From: Candidatus Geohydrothermomicrobium daggyaiense
GTDB lineage: Bacteria > Actinomycetota > Geothermincolia > Fen-727 > JACVIW01
Direction of reading: 5' to 3'
DNA: 6,880 bases
Assembly (NCBI GenBank): GCA_015711695.1
Contig: JACVIW010000128.1
Location: forward strand, 1 to 6,880
In this document: positions 1 through 5,729 of the stretch, in pieces
How positions within the stretch are numbered: the first letter of the stretch is position 1
Layout of the letters: each line of letters starts with the position of its first letter
The notes under the pieces: generated by a model
The model's database searches: none
What the model was told of the DNA's origin: nothing
Seen by the model: the letters and a program-made list of their open reading frames with translations, nothing else
Position numbers and translations under genes: made by a program

Positions 1-1
1 C

Positions 2-235
2 TTGAGGGATCAGCAACACAGGGGCCTGAGACGTGAGGAGACTGTCGCGGTGGGCGACGCGGAAGCGGATCTTCCTTTCGCCGATGTGACGGGTGCCTTT
101 TTCATGGTAAAAAACGGCCTTCTTCTAAACCCCCACCTTGCGCAAGAAATCGAGGCAATGGATAACGTATTTGTGACTGAGGAAAAGATGGGCCTTGGCT
201 GGTCAGAAGTCGTTGAAACCCTCCTTGCACTATAA
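2..235 (+). CDS. HAD-superfamily hydrolase, C-terminal end (5' truncated by window)
   Basis: This is the last 77 codons of a gene that begins before the window; the frame is open from base 2 to the TAA at 233-235. The visible motif is VAVGDAEADLPFA at about residues 15-27, counting the codon at base 2 as residue 1. It matches HAD motif IV, a hydrophobic strand followed by GDxxxD whose acidic residues help bind Mg2+. The following 'GAFFMVKNG' and a short helical tail fit the C-terminus of a cap-IIB (Cof or sucrose-phosphate-phosphatase-like) enzyme, where GDxxND is usual; here alanine replaces the asparagine. Such enzymes dephosphorylate small phosphorylated metabolites in the cytoplasm. The substrate cannot be told because the nucleophile motif and cap lie outside the window. 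The gene converges on the DraG-like gene, with 84 bases between the stops and no clear terminator hairpin. HAD assignment is fairly sure; the subclass is inference. Confidence 0.75.
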   Translation: MRDQQHRGLRREETVAVGDAEADLPFADVTGAFFMVKNGLLLNPHLAQEIEAMDNVFVTEEKMGLGWSEVVETLLAL

Positions 236-242
236 AAGTAGT

Positions 243-306
243 AAACGGTGCAAAAACGGTGACAGGCCTCAAATTATGGAAAACTTTGAAAAAATGGAAA
301 ACGGTG
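243..306. repeat. three copies of AAACGGTG between convergent genes
   Basis: AAACGGTG occurs at 243-250, 254-261 and 299-306, all in the same orientation, within the 84-base gap between the stop codons of two convergent genes. On the other strand they read CACCGTTT and sit in a T-rich tract downstream of the DraG-like gene. The role is unknown; the run could help end transcription of the minus-strand gene, but I see no stable hairpin. Confidence 0.35.
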
Positions 307-319
307 TCTGGAGCCAGGT

Positions 320-1300
320 TCACAGAAAAGATCTTGGCTGTGAGGCTGAGGCAGGGGTGAGTGTAAATAGTTTCAACGCAAGGCCCTCGATGTACTGGCA
401 ACCTCTCAATTTTTCAAGCAAGTTGGACGGGATGGCTGATTTTCCAAGATAAGCACCTGAGAAAGCGCCGGCGATCGAGCACGCTCCGGATGCGATGGTT
501 TTCGCTGTCATTGCATCGACCAGGCATTTTTCAAAATCGAATGGGAATCTGACAAATGATTTAAGTGCGGAAAGGAATGCCCCATGTGCGTATCCTGCTT
601 TTTCCTTACCGGAATCAGCCACGAAAGACTTTGTATCCGGAATCTCCCCGGTATTCGTGAATGCTCTTGATATCAGCGCGCTCAACGATGGGTCAACCTC
701 TTTCACGAACCCGGCAACAATGTTTGAGATTTTCTGCGGTTTAATCTCGTTCTTTTCTCTGAGGCAAAAACAGATGGTTCGCGCTACAGCCAGCGCGGCA
801 CCGATTGTTGAAGGATCTGAATGCGTTATCTCCACTTGACTTACCGTACACTCAAGCATTTCACTTAAGTTCTCAAAATACCTGAGTGCGACCGGCACCG
901 CTCTTACTGCCGGGCAGATTCCCTCACCCGGAAGTCCGACTTTGTCAAATTTCCTCTCTTCATAAATCCTGCGGCAAGCCTTTTCACAAATTTCATCAAT
1001 TCCGGTAGCTTCCTTCACTCCGGTGTCGGAATATTCCATGTACTTTCCGAATTTGAATGCGGTGTGAGGAAGGCTGAATCTCCCGGTTTCCACGAGCGAC
1101 TGCGCCATAACTACCATTATTTGGGCATTATGGGTGATTTCGAAAAGTCCATCTTTTAAAACTTCAATGGCTTTACCTTCATCTAAGAGCTTTTCCGGGC
1201 TCTTATCAATAAGCTGCCCCGCAAGACCCCCTGCGGCATCCCCTATTGCGCATCCAAGCATCGCGCCTTTGAAGCGGTCAAGAAAATCTACACTTCCCAT
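320..1300 (-). CDS. ADP-ribosylglycohydrolase (DraG/ARH) family protein, probable pseudoenzyme
   Basis: A 326-residue protein of normal length for the family, whose active members remove ADP-ribose from proteins or small molecules using two Mg2+ ions. Family hallmarks seen: GAMLGCAIGDAAGG (residues 12-25), GEGICPAVRAVPVALRY (125-141), ITHSDPSTIGAALAVA (158-173), and the C-terminal block IAGAFSGAYLGKSAIP (276-291). The metal-binding positions differ. The usual TDDT is THNA (56-59), the usual DxDT near the C-terminus is IASG (269-272), and the usual Glu shortly after GDALG aligns to Gly28. The flanking matches are good, so the alignment looks secure. I infer that dinuclear metal binding and hydrolysis are lost, as in the family's known non-catalytic members (jellyfish J1-crystallin, vertebrate ARHL1). 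The frame is intact, so it may act as a binding or structural protein. The start is supported by GGAG eight bases upstream. No signal peptide or membrane segment is seen. Confidence 0.85.
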   Translation of the reverse strand: MGSVDFLDRFKGAMLGCAIGDAAGGLAGQLIDKSPEKLLDEGKAIEVLKDGLFEITHNAQIMVVMAQSLVETGRFSLPHTAFKFGKYMEYSDTGVKEATGIDEICEKACRRIYEERKFDKVGLPGEGICPAVRAVPVALRYFENLSEMLECTVSQVEITHSDPSTIGAALAVARTICFCLREKNEIKPQKISNIVAGFVKEVDPSLSALISRAFTNTGEIPDTKSFVADSGKEKAGYAHGAFLSALKSFVRFPFDFEKCLVDAMTAKTIASGACSIAGAFSGAYLGKSAIPSNLLEKLRGCQYIEGLALKLFTLTPASASQPRSFL

Positions 1301-1308
1301 CGATTATT

Positions 1309-1312
1309 CTCC
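1309..1312 (-). promoter_or_regulatory. ribosome binding site of the DraG-like gene
   Basis: On the minus strand GGAG lies eight bases before the ATG at 1300-1298, ideal Shine-Dalgarno spacing. It fixes that start for the DraG-like protein. Confidence 0.75.
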
Positions 1313-1345
1313 GTGCATTTTTACTGTAATTGCCGTAAATAACCC

Positions 1346-1525
1346 TCAGGGCATACCCCGATGGATATCCACCAGCTGGACGCCCTCCTGTTTAAGATGA
1401 TCAAAAAAACCCCAGTCGAATAAGGCGTCAAAAATTCGTTCTTCGTTTGTCCATTGTACTCGCAAAGCCGGATCATAAATGCTAGATAAAATACGCGAAA
1501 TAGCGTGCGTTTTTCTTATTCTGGG
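1346..1525 (-). pseudogene. possible gene remnant or unrecognised small frame upstream of the DraG-like gene
   Basis: The minus strand is open for 59 codons between the in-frame TGA at 1526-1528 and the TGA at 1346-1348. The last 40 or so residues look protein-like, ending in EERIFDALFDWGFFDHLKQE and then GVQLVDIHRGMP, an amphipathic helix followed by a strand. There is no ATG or GTG in the frame; the only usual start is a TTG (Leu22) with no Shine-Dalgarno site, which would give 37 residues. It lies 45 bases upstream of the DraG-like start on the same strand. I read it as the 3' relic of a decayed or deleted gene, or a chance open frame. A second frame over the same bases starts at an ATG and runs about 51 codons, but it looks less like a protein. 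I do not recognise a family. Confidence 0.3.
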
Positions 1526-1967
1526 TCATCCTCACGCAAAACGCGGGCGGAAAGATTCGATGAAAGTATATCATTTGCGTGAAAGCTGAGGGCAATCCGC
1601 GATAACTTTCGAATTCAGGAAGAAAATTCGAATAAGAATGAGTTTCTTTGTGAAGCCGTTCACGAGCTACAAGACTCCTCGCTTCCCTTTATCGTTCCAA
1701 TAATATCAAGGTAAAATTTCTCGAGCCGCCTTCTCAAAATCGCCAGTGCGGGGATGGAATTTCAACGTCGCGGGTTTCTCGCTCCTTCTCGCTAAACTGT
1801 CCTGGTGACCTACTCGAATCACGCATTATAGTAGACCGCTGAGTGATTATCTGGAAAAGGAGTTCCAGGGCAAAAAAATTCCAGGAATAGCAAGGTTAAC
1901 CACACAAAGCCTACATTAGCTATAAGAATTTAAAAGTTAACCTCCCATAAACGCTCACGTGGCTTTC

Positions 1968-2097
1968 ATGAAGTGATGAAGTTTTGCGGGTTTGATCTAT
2001 TTACCTTTAACGCTTGAGCGAAATGGCGCTACGCCTGCAAGCGTATGGCGTTTACGAAATGTGGGGGTGCAACTGATTTCATCACCCTTCATCACCC
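1968..2097. repeat. short tandem repeats arranged as an interrupted inverted repeat
   Basis: At the left, ATGAAGTG is followed directly by ATGAAGTT (1968-1983). At the right, TTCATCACCC is repeated twice in tandem without a gap (2078-2097). GTGATGAA, spanning the left junction (1973-1980), is the exact complement of TTCATCAC in the right copies, so the two arrays form an inverted repeat around about 95 bases. An ACTTCAT follows at 2108-2114. The arrangement could be clustered regulator sites or a transcript fold; it lies 300 bases upstream of the glycosidase start. Confidence 0.5.
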
Positions 2098-2386
2098 AGC
2101 CAGGATAACTTCATATCGACTGGCCCCTTTTCAGCCTCGTGGATTCAGTCACATTTTGTGAAAAAGTCATCACGGGTGTCGCAGCCGGATAATACAAATA
2201 CTTTTCGCCTCGATGAAAGTAATTAATGATAATAATAGCCTAACTGATTGTGTTTCGGATTAAACGGAAGAAAAGGGAGATGAGCTGACAAAAGCTGGGC
2301 GTAGTTTAACAGAAGCTTCACTCATAATGTCGTGCGGTCTCATAAACTAAATTTACCCGAAAAATCTCAGTTTAGGCTGATCTTAT

Positions 2387-2394
2387 AAAGGGGG
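2387..2394 (+). promoter_or_regulatory. ribosome binding site of the glycosidase gene
   Basis: AAAGGGGG ends eight bases before the ATG at 2403 and is one base from the AAGGAGG consensus. It supports this start. A TATAAA overlaps its left end (2384-2389) but is too close to be a sensible -10 box for a leadered mRNA. Confidence 0.65.
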
Positions 2395-2402
2395 CGCGGA
2401 AA

Positions 2403-3542
2403 ATGAACACGCCTCAAACCACCACAGTAAAAAAGAAATGGTCAATTCCCAAAGAGGGTCTATGGGGTTTCGCGCACTGTGGATTTTTTGATACATGGTA
2501 TCCATGGTCAGGTCTTCCATATGAGGGAAAACTTGCGCGACTGATTTCCGATCTCAAGGAATCCGGAGCGAACAGTTTCAGGCCTCAGATTCATTGGCAT
2601 CAGGTTGAGCCTGTCATGATAGAAGGAGTTTATTCAATCGAAGATGTTACTGACGACCTTGTTGACGCATATGCGAAAGGTGAACTTGATGTTTCCTGGG
2701 GGAAATACGATCAGATGGTGCACTCTCTTGTTGAGGCTCGAATAGAACCGCATCTTGTGATTGCTGCCGGTTACTCATTTCAAATACCAAATGCGCTGAT
2801 AAGAGACTCTTACAGAAGGGGAATCCCGGATTTTATCGGAAAAGAGAGGTATATTGCGCAAGCTTTTCTCCATACGCGGGCTGCGGTAAGGAGATACATC
2901 GGAAAGGTTTACATCTGGCAGATTGAAAACGAGCTGAACGCCGCCGCGGAGACTCTTATCCTGGCGCGCTGGAGGAGCGGCTCCGCATGGATTGATTGGG
3001 GATTCCTCACCCAGCTTGTTCAGACTCTTTCCCAGGCCGTGAAACAGGAAAACCCACAGGCCCTCTGCAGCCACAATTTCTCATTGAGGCCCTTTCTCTG
3101 GAGAGATGACATCCAGCATTGGCGCGAATTTCTCGATGTAATCGGCATTGATCCTTATCCCAACTATGTCTTTGGTTTCCCGCAAAGAGGCAGGTCGGTG
3201 GGAAGATTTGTGAAAGACGCGGTTGCTGCCTCTGAGGGGAAGCCGGTGATGGTGCTTGAGAGCGGGTATCCTGTAAGACCAGCGAGAAGAGGCTATAGCG
3301 AGAGCAGGCAGGCTGCCTACATCAAAGACGCAATTCACTCGGCGGTCGAGGCAGGCGTCAGGGGTTTTTACTACTATGAACTGTGTTCCCATGAGGGTTT
3401 CCCGGCAGAGGGTCCCTGGAGTGATAAGTTCTTCCAGAGTATCGAACCATGGTGGGGTCTTGTTCGAAGGGACGATACTAAAAGGCCCGGATTTTATCAG
3501 TTCAGAGCCTCGGTGGAGCAGGCGAAAAATCGCATTCCATAA
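2403..3542 (+). CDS. clan GH-A-like TIM-barrel glycoside hydrolase, cytoplasmic, family unassigned
   Basis: A 379-residue single-domain protein with the pattern of retaining (beta/alpha)8 glycosidases. The acid/base candidate is Glu177 in YIWQIENELNA (170-180), with the clan's Asn-Glu pair at the end of strand 4. The nucleophile candidate is Glu286 in PVMVLESGYP (281-290), at the end of strand 7. Other barrel strands are visible: GANSFRPQIHWHQVEP (55-70), PHLVIAAGYSFQIPN (116-130), DVIGIDPYPNY (245-255) and GFYYYELCSHEGF (321-333). There are many Trp and Tyr residues near strand ends, as in sugar-binding clefts. No signal peptide, carbohydrate-binding module or anchor is seen, so it should act inside the cell, perhaps on an imported oligosaccharide or glycoside. 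I cannot assign a CAZy family (GH5-, GH39- and GH42-like are possible) or a substrate. Start supported by a strong Shine-Dalgarno site. Confidence 0.8.
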   Translation: MNTPQTTTVKKKWSIPKEGLWGFAHCGFFDTWYPWSGLPYEGKLARLISDLKESGANSFRPQIHWHQVEPVMIEGVYSIEDVTDDLVDAYAKGELDVSWGKYDQMVHSLVEARIEPHLVIAAGYSFQIPNALIRDSYRRGIPDFIGKERYIAQAFLHTRAAVRRYIGKVYIWQIENELNAAAETLILARWRSGSAWIDWGFLTQLVQTLSQAVKQENPQALCSHNFSLRPFLWRDDIQHWREFLDVIGIDPYPNYVFGFPQRGRSVGRFVKDAVAASEGKPVMVLESGYPVRPARRGYSESRQAAYIKDAIHSAVEAGVRGFYYYELCSHEGFPAEGPWSDKFFQSIEPWWGLVRRDDTKRPGFYQFRASVEQAKNRIP

Positions 3543-3585
3543 TCTGGTGCCTGGCAGCTAATTACGGTGTTCGATGGTGTTTTCG

Positions 3586-3591
3586 TATAAT
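3586..3591 (+). promoter_or_regulatory. -10 box (TATAAT) of the Nudix/radical SAM operon
   Basis: A perfect TATAAT lies in the 56-base gap after the glycosidase gene. Only seven bases separate it from the ATG at 3599, so transcription would begin at or just before the start codon, giving a leaderless mRNA. A -35 at 17-base spacing (TTACGG, 3563-3568) is poor. No Shine-Dalgarno site precedes 3599 or 3602. Confidence 0.55.
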
Positions 3592-3598
3592 ATTTCTT

Positions 3599-4174
3599 AT
3601 GATGGACGCGATCATGAATTTAAGCGAACTTGAGGAAAAATACGGAAAGCCGCTCGAGGTTAGCATGCATCATGAGCTGCACACGTTCGAGTTCAACGTG
3701 GTTAAATTCAGCATGCGCAATGGGCGGGAGCACGACGTGACCATGTTTATACGCAAAAAAGATGACCCGCAAAAAATAGCGGTCATAAGAAAGCACTTCT
3801 TTCCGGAAGGTGCATACAGGGCTCCGAGCGGAGCCGCCCGACCACCTGAAAACCTGGAGGAGGGAATCGTTCGCGAGACTATGGAGGAGACGGGTCTTCT
3901 CATAGACATAAAGAGATACCTTTTAAGGATTAGTGCGCTTTTCACCTGCAAAGGCAGGAAAATTGACTGGACAACACACGTCTTCGAAGCTGTTGAAAAG
4001 GAAGGCGAACTCGCGCCCCGAGACACGGATGAGATAGAGGAGGCGCGATGGGCTTCCATTGAGGAGGTTCAAACCACCATTCGAGATAGGTTGCTTGAGA
4101 CGAACTGGGAACTTTTCAGGTACAGGGTTGCGCTCACTGATCTTGCTATCAAGCAAATGGAGGGGTCGCCTTGA
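3599..4174 (+). CDS. Nudix hydrolase
   Basis: A 191-residue protein with a full Nudix box at residues 78-100: Gly78, five residues, Glu84, seven residues, then RETMEETGL (92-100). This is the G-x5-E-x7-REUxEExGU pattern, with Thr94 at the first hydrophobic position. Nudix enzymes use Mg2+ bound by the REUxEE glutamates to split pyrophosphate bonds in nucleoside diphosphates linked to another group (ADP-ribose, NADH, nucleotide sugars, NTPs). The acidic stretch APRDTDEIEEARWASIEE (139-156) after the core is typical of the fold's last strand and helix. The substrate cannot be read from the sequence; ADP-sugar-type activity is only one option. The 70-residue N-terminal part has its own strands and may form a substrate lid or dimer face. 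Alternative starts are ATG at 3602 and 3614; 3599 or 3602 fit the leaderless -10 box. Its stop overlaps the radical SAM start. Confidence 0.87.
   Translation: MMDAIMNLSELEEKYGKPLEVSMHHELHTFEFNVVKFSMRNGREHDVTMFIRKKDDPQKIAVIRKHFFPEGAYRAPSGAARPPENLEEGIVRETMEETGLLIDIKRYLLRISALFTCKGRKIDWTTHVFEAVEKEGELAPRDTDEIEEARWASIEEVQTTIRDRLLETNWELFRYRVALTDLAIKQMEGSP
4159..4165 (+). promoter_or_regulatory. ribosome binding site of the radical SAM gene, inside the Nudix gene
   Basis: GGAGGGG lies within the last Nudix codons and ends five bases before the TTG at 4171. This strong site decides the unusual TTG start and allows coupled translation across the TTGA overlap. Confidence 0.75.
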
Positions 4175-5046
4175 GATACGAAGAACCGGTATATCGACCG
4201 CCATGTGAGGCAGACAGTTTGATAATACAGGCAACGATTGGGTGTCCGCACAACCGTTGCAGATTCTGCGGTATGTACAAAATGAAGAAATACCGCGTAC
4301 GTCCTGTTGAGGAAATTGAAGCGGACCTGCGGATGGCGAAGCTTGTATGGTTTAATCCGCCTGGCGTTTTCCTTGCCGACGGCAACACTATCGCTATGAG
4401 AACCCGCGATCTTGTTCAGGTGCTCGACGCGGTGAGACGATATTTCCCGCATGTTGAAAGTATAACCTGCTATGGAGCGGCAAGGTTCATCCGAGGCAGG
4501 AAGGTTGAGGACTTGGTCCTTTTAAAAGAGCATGGGCTCAAGCGAATATACATGGGGCTTGAAAGCGGCGATGATGAAATCCTGAGGATGGTTGACAAGG
4601 GAGCGACGGCTGACGACCACGTGCGCGCCGCGCACAAGGTGAAAGAAGCCGGAATAGAACTCTCTGTGTATGTGCTTGCGGGTCTTGGGGGAAAGAAGCT
4701 AAGCACTCAGCACGCGATAAATACCGCGAAGACCCTGAACAGAATGAAACCAGATTACATCCGCGTGAGGACCCTTGTTCTGATGCCCGGTTTTCCGATG
4801 TATGAAGACCTGGAAAAAGGTGCTTTCACGGAATGCACCGGTCGGGAAATCGCGCTTGAAACGAGAACGCTTCTGGAAAATCTTGACGTTAGCGATTCAG
4901 CTTTCCTGAGCGACCACGTCTCGAACTATCTGCCGCTTTACGGGATGCTTCCGCAGGACAAAGAGAAAATGATTGATATGATTGATTCTGTGCTTGCGGA
5001 GGAAAATCCCCACTGCCTGCAGCCGCGAAGGATAACCGCGCTCTGA
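4171..5046 (+). CDS. radical SAM protein, stand-alone, with C-x4-C-x2-C cluster motif
   Basis: A 291-residue protein of the radical SAM superfamily with an Elp3/COG1032-like core. The 4Fe-4S ligands are Cys25, Cys30 and Cys33 in IGCPHNRCRFCGMYK (23-37); the spacing is C-x4-C-x2-C, one residue longer than the usual C-x3-C-x2-C. SAM-binding features follow: FLADGNTI (67-74), YMGLESGDDEIL (127-138, the Glu-Ser-Gly loop) and VYVLAGLGG (166-174). The C-terminus has DHVSNYLPLYGMLPQDKEKM (248-267), a block I recall from other small radical SAM proteins of this type, function undescribed. There is no B12-binding or auxiliary cluster domain. Reaction and substrate are unknown. It starts at TTG, sharing TTGA with the Nudix stop, so the two proteins are made together, which hints at a common substrate, possibly nucleotide-linked. 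The start is fixed by the Shine-Dalgarno site at 4159-4165. Confidence 0.85.
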   Translation: MRYEEPVYRPPCEADSLIIQATIGCPHNRCRFCGMYKMKKYRVRPVEEIEADLRMAKLVWFNPPGVFLADGNTIAMRTRDLVQVLDAVRRYFPHVESITCYGAARFIRGRKVEDLVLLKEHGLKRIYMGLESGDDEILRMVDKGATADDHVRAAHKVKEAGIELSVYVLAGLGGKKLSTQHAINTAKTLNRMKPDYIRVRTLVLMPGFPMYEDLEKGAFTECTGREIALETRTLLENLDVSDSAFLSDHVSNYLPLYGMLPQDKEKMIDMIDSVLAEENPHCLQPRRITAL

Positions 5047-5458
5047 GGTTCTGAGTTTGCCCGACTGATAATTGAGATTTTTTTCTACGGGCGCCGGGTT
5101 CAGGTGATCCTTATTTATGTAGCGCGGCGCCGCTCTGCGACATTTCGGTCACCTGTTGGCGCGCTTTGTTTGTTTAGCTGTTTCGATGACAAATATTATT
5201 ATTAAAAAATAAAAAAGACGCGGAAATAGGAGTTTACCTTAAAAGAATATTTCCTCTCCCACTGAATTACTGTTGCGCCTGTGAATAGCCCCGTAAAATG
5301 CGGTTTGTTCTGATTCTTTTTCGCGTAGAAAAACGAGATGGCGTACGCGGAAGAGGAACATATCGCTATAAATTGTGTGAAAGCGCCCGAATTAAATTCT
5401 CTCGCGGAAAAAAGGTATTATGCCCGATGGGTAAGATAAGCGCTCCTGTCGCTTGAGT
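5047..5458. other. intergenic region after the radical SAM gene
   Basis: No convincing gene. A plus-strand frame at 5298-5456 (52 codons) has no ribosome binding site and a composition unlike a folded protein, so I left it out. The region holds an inverted repeat (5101-5155) followed by an AT-rich run (5190-5215), which together may end transcription of the Nudix/radical SAM operon. A T7 tract at about 5078-5084 has only a weak five-base stem around it. Confidence 0.5.
5101..5155. repeat. inverted repeat enclosing a GC-rich palindrome
   Basis: CAGGTGA (5101-5107) pairs perfectly with TCACCTG (5149-5155). Inside it is GCGGCGCCGC (5124-5133), a perfect ten-base palindrome. It lies 55 bases after the radical SAM stop and could be a 3' structure or a protein-binding site. 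No T-tract follows directly. Confidence 0.45.
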
Positions 5459-5467
5459 TTAGCGCTT
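5438..5467. repeat. hairpin at the 3' end of the small Cys protein gene
   Basis: AAGCGCT (5438-5444) and AGCGCTT (5461-5467) form a seven-base stem with a 16-base loop. It overlaps the stop codon and last two codons of the minus-strand gene. It could shape the 3' end of that mRNA; no T-tract follows on the minus strand. Confidence 0.4.
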
Positions 5468-5611
5468 GCGATAATCCGGGCAGCTCTTCGCGTTCGGTCT
5501 TTCCGGATTTTTGCACGCGCTCGGGTAGTCGTACATACAGGTGTCGCATAGCAGTTTAGGAGCGCCAAGCATCTCCCTTATCCTAAACCAAAATTTTCTC
5601 AAAAATTTCAT
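5459..5611 (-). CDS. small four-cysteine protein, putative zinc ribbon, unrecognised family
   Basis: A 50-residue protein. The N-terminal 20 residues are basic and aromatic (MKFLRKFWFRIREMLGAPKL), likely an amphipathic helix. The rest holds Cys22, Cys25, Cys33 and Cys44 in LCDTCMYDYPSACKNPERPN followed by AKSCPDYRKR, i.e. C-x2-C-x7-C-x10-C. Conserved-looking Tyr, Pro and Asp residues between the cysteines, and a CPDY near the end, argue that this is a real coding sequence and not chance. Four cysteines in this spacing could bind one zinc ion or an iron-sulfur cluster. No partner or role can be inferred; the basic N-terminus would allow nucleic-acid or membrane-surface contact. It is the only ATG in its open frame (Met14 aside). 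A TATAAT lies ten bases upstream, with only a weak GAG as ribosome site. It stands alone in a long gene-poor stretch. Confidence 0.65.
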   Translation of the reverse strand: MKFLRKFWFRIREMLGAPKLLCDTCMYDYPSACKNPERPNAKSCPDYRKR

Positions 5612-5621
5612 CTCGGCAATA

Positions 5622-5627
5622 ATTATA
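5622..5627 (-). promoter_or_regulatory. -10 box (TATAAT) of the small Cys protein gene
   Basis: On the minus strand a perfect TATAAT ends ten bases before the ATG at 5611-5609, placing the transcript start within about four bases of the start codon. The sequence at -35 is GC-rich and matches nothing. The layout resembles that of the Nudix gene. Confidence 0.45.
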
Positions 5628-5729
5628 ACCCCTGGATTGCCGTCTGCCCGCCTGATGAGCTGAATTCCCCGAAAACTTCAGATATTTAGATATATACCTG
5701 CGGAAAATCCAGAGATTATCGAGAACGGC

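Larger units (their letters stand above)
1301..2402. other. 1.1-kb intergenic region
   Basis: This region separates the divergent DraG-like (minus) and glycosidase (plus) genes, so it must hold promoters for both, but I could not pick convincing -35/-10 pairs. Its right end is 1968-2097 with short repeats; its left end holds an open frame at 1346-1525 that may be a gene remnant. Other visible items are an inverted pair AGGTTAAC/GTTAACCT (about 1891-1898 and 1936-1943) and a direct pair TTCCAGG (1863-1869 and 1879-1885) around an A7 tract. I see no tRNA-like cloverleaf, no transposase and no CRISPR repeats. Confidence 0.6.

Noticed and set aside
1660..1760. Minus-strand 33-codon stretch that looks slightly protein-like near its end
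   Set aside because: Only TTG or CTG as start, too short, different frame from the remnant at 1346-1525; not enough to call a second relic.
2352..2389. TTTACC/TATAAA promoter for the glycosidase gene
   Set aside because: Spacing is 26 bases and the TATAAA overlaps the ribosome site, so it cannot serve as a normal promoter.
5059..5092. Terminator after the radical SAM gene (GCCCG/CGGGC with a T7 tract)
   Set aside because: The stem is only five bases and the T-tract lies inside the loop and not after the stem.
5298..5456. 52-codon plus-strand frame starting at an ATG
   Set aside because: No ribosome site or promoter, basic low-information composition, no motif, and it runs head-on into the better supported small Cys gene.
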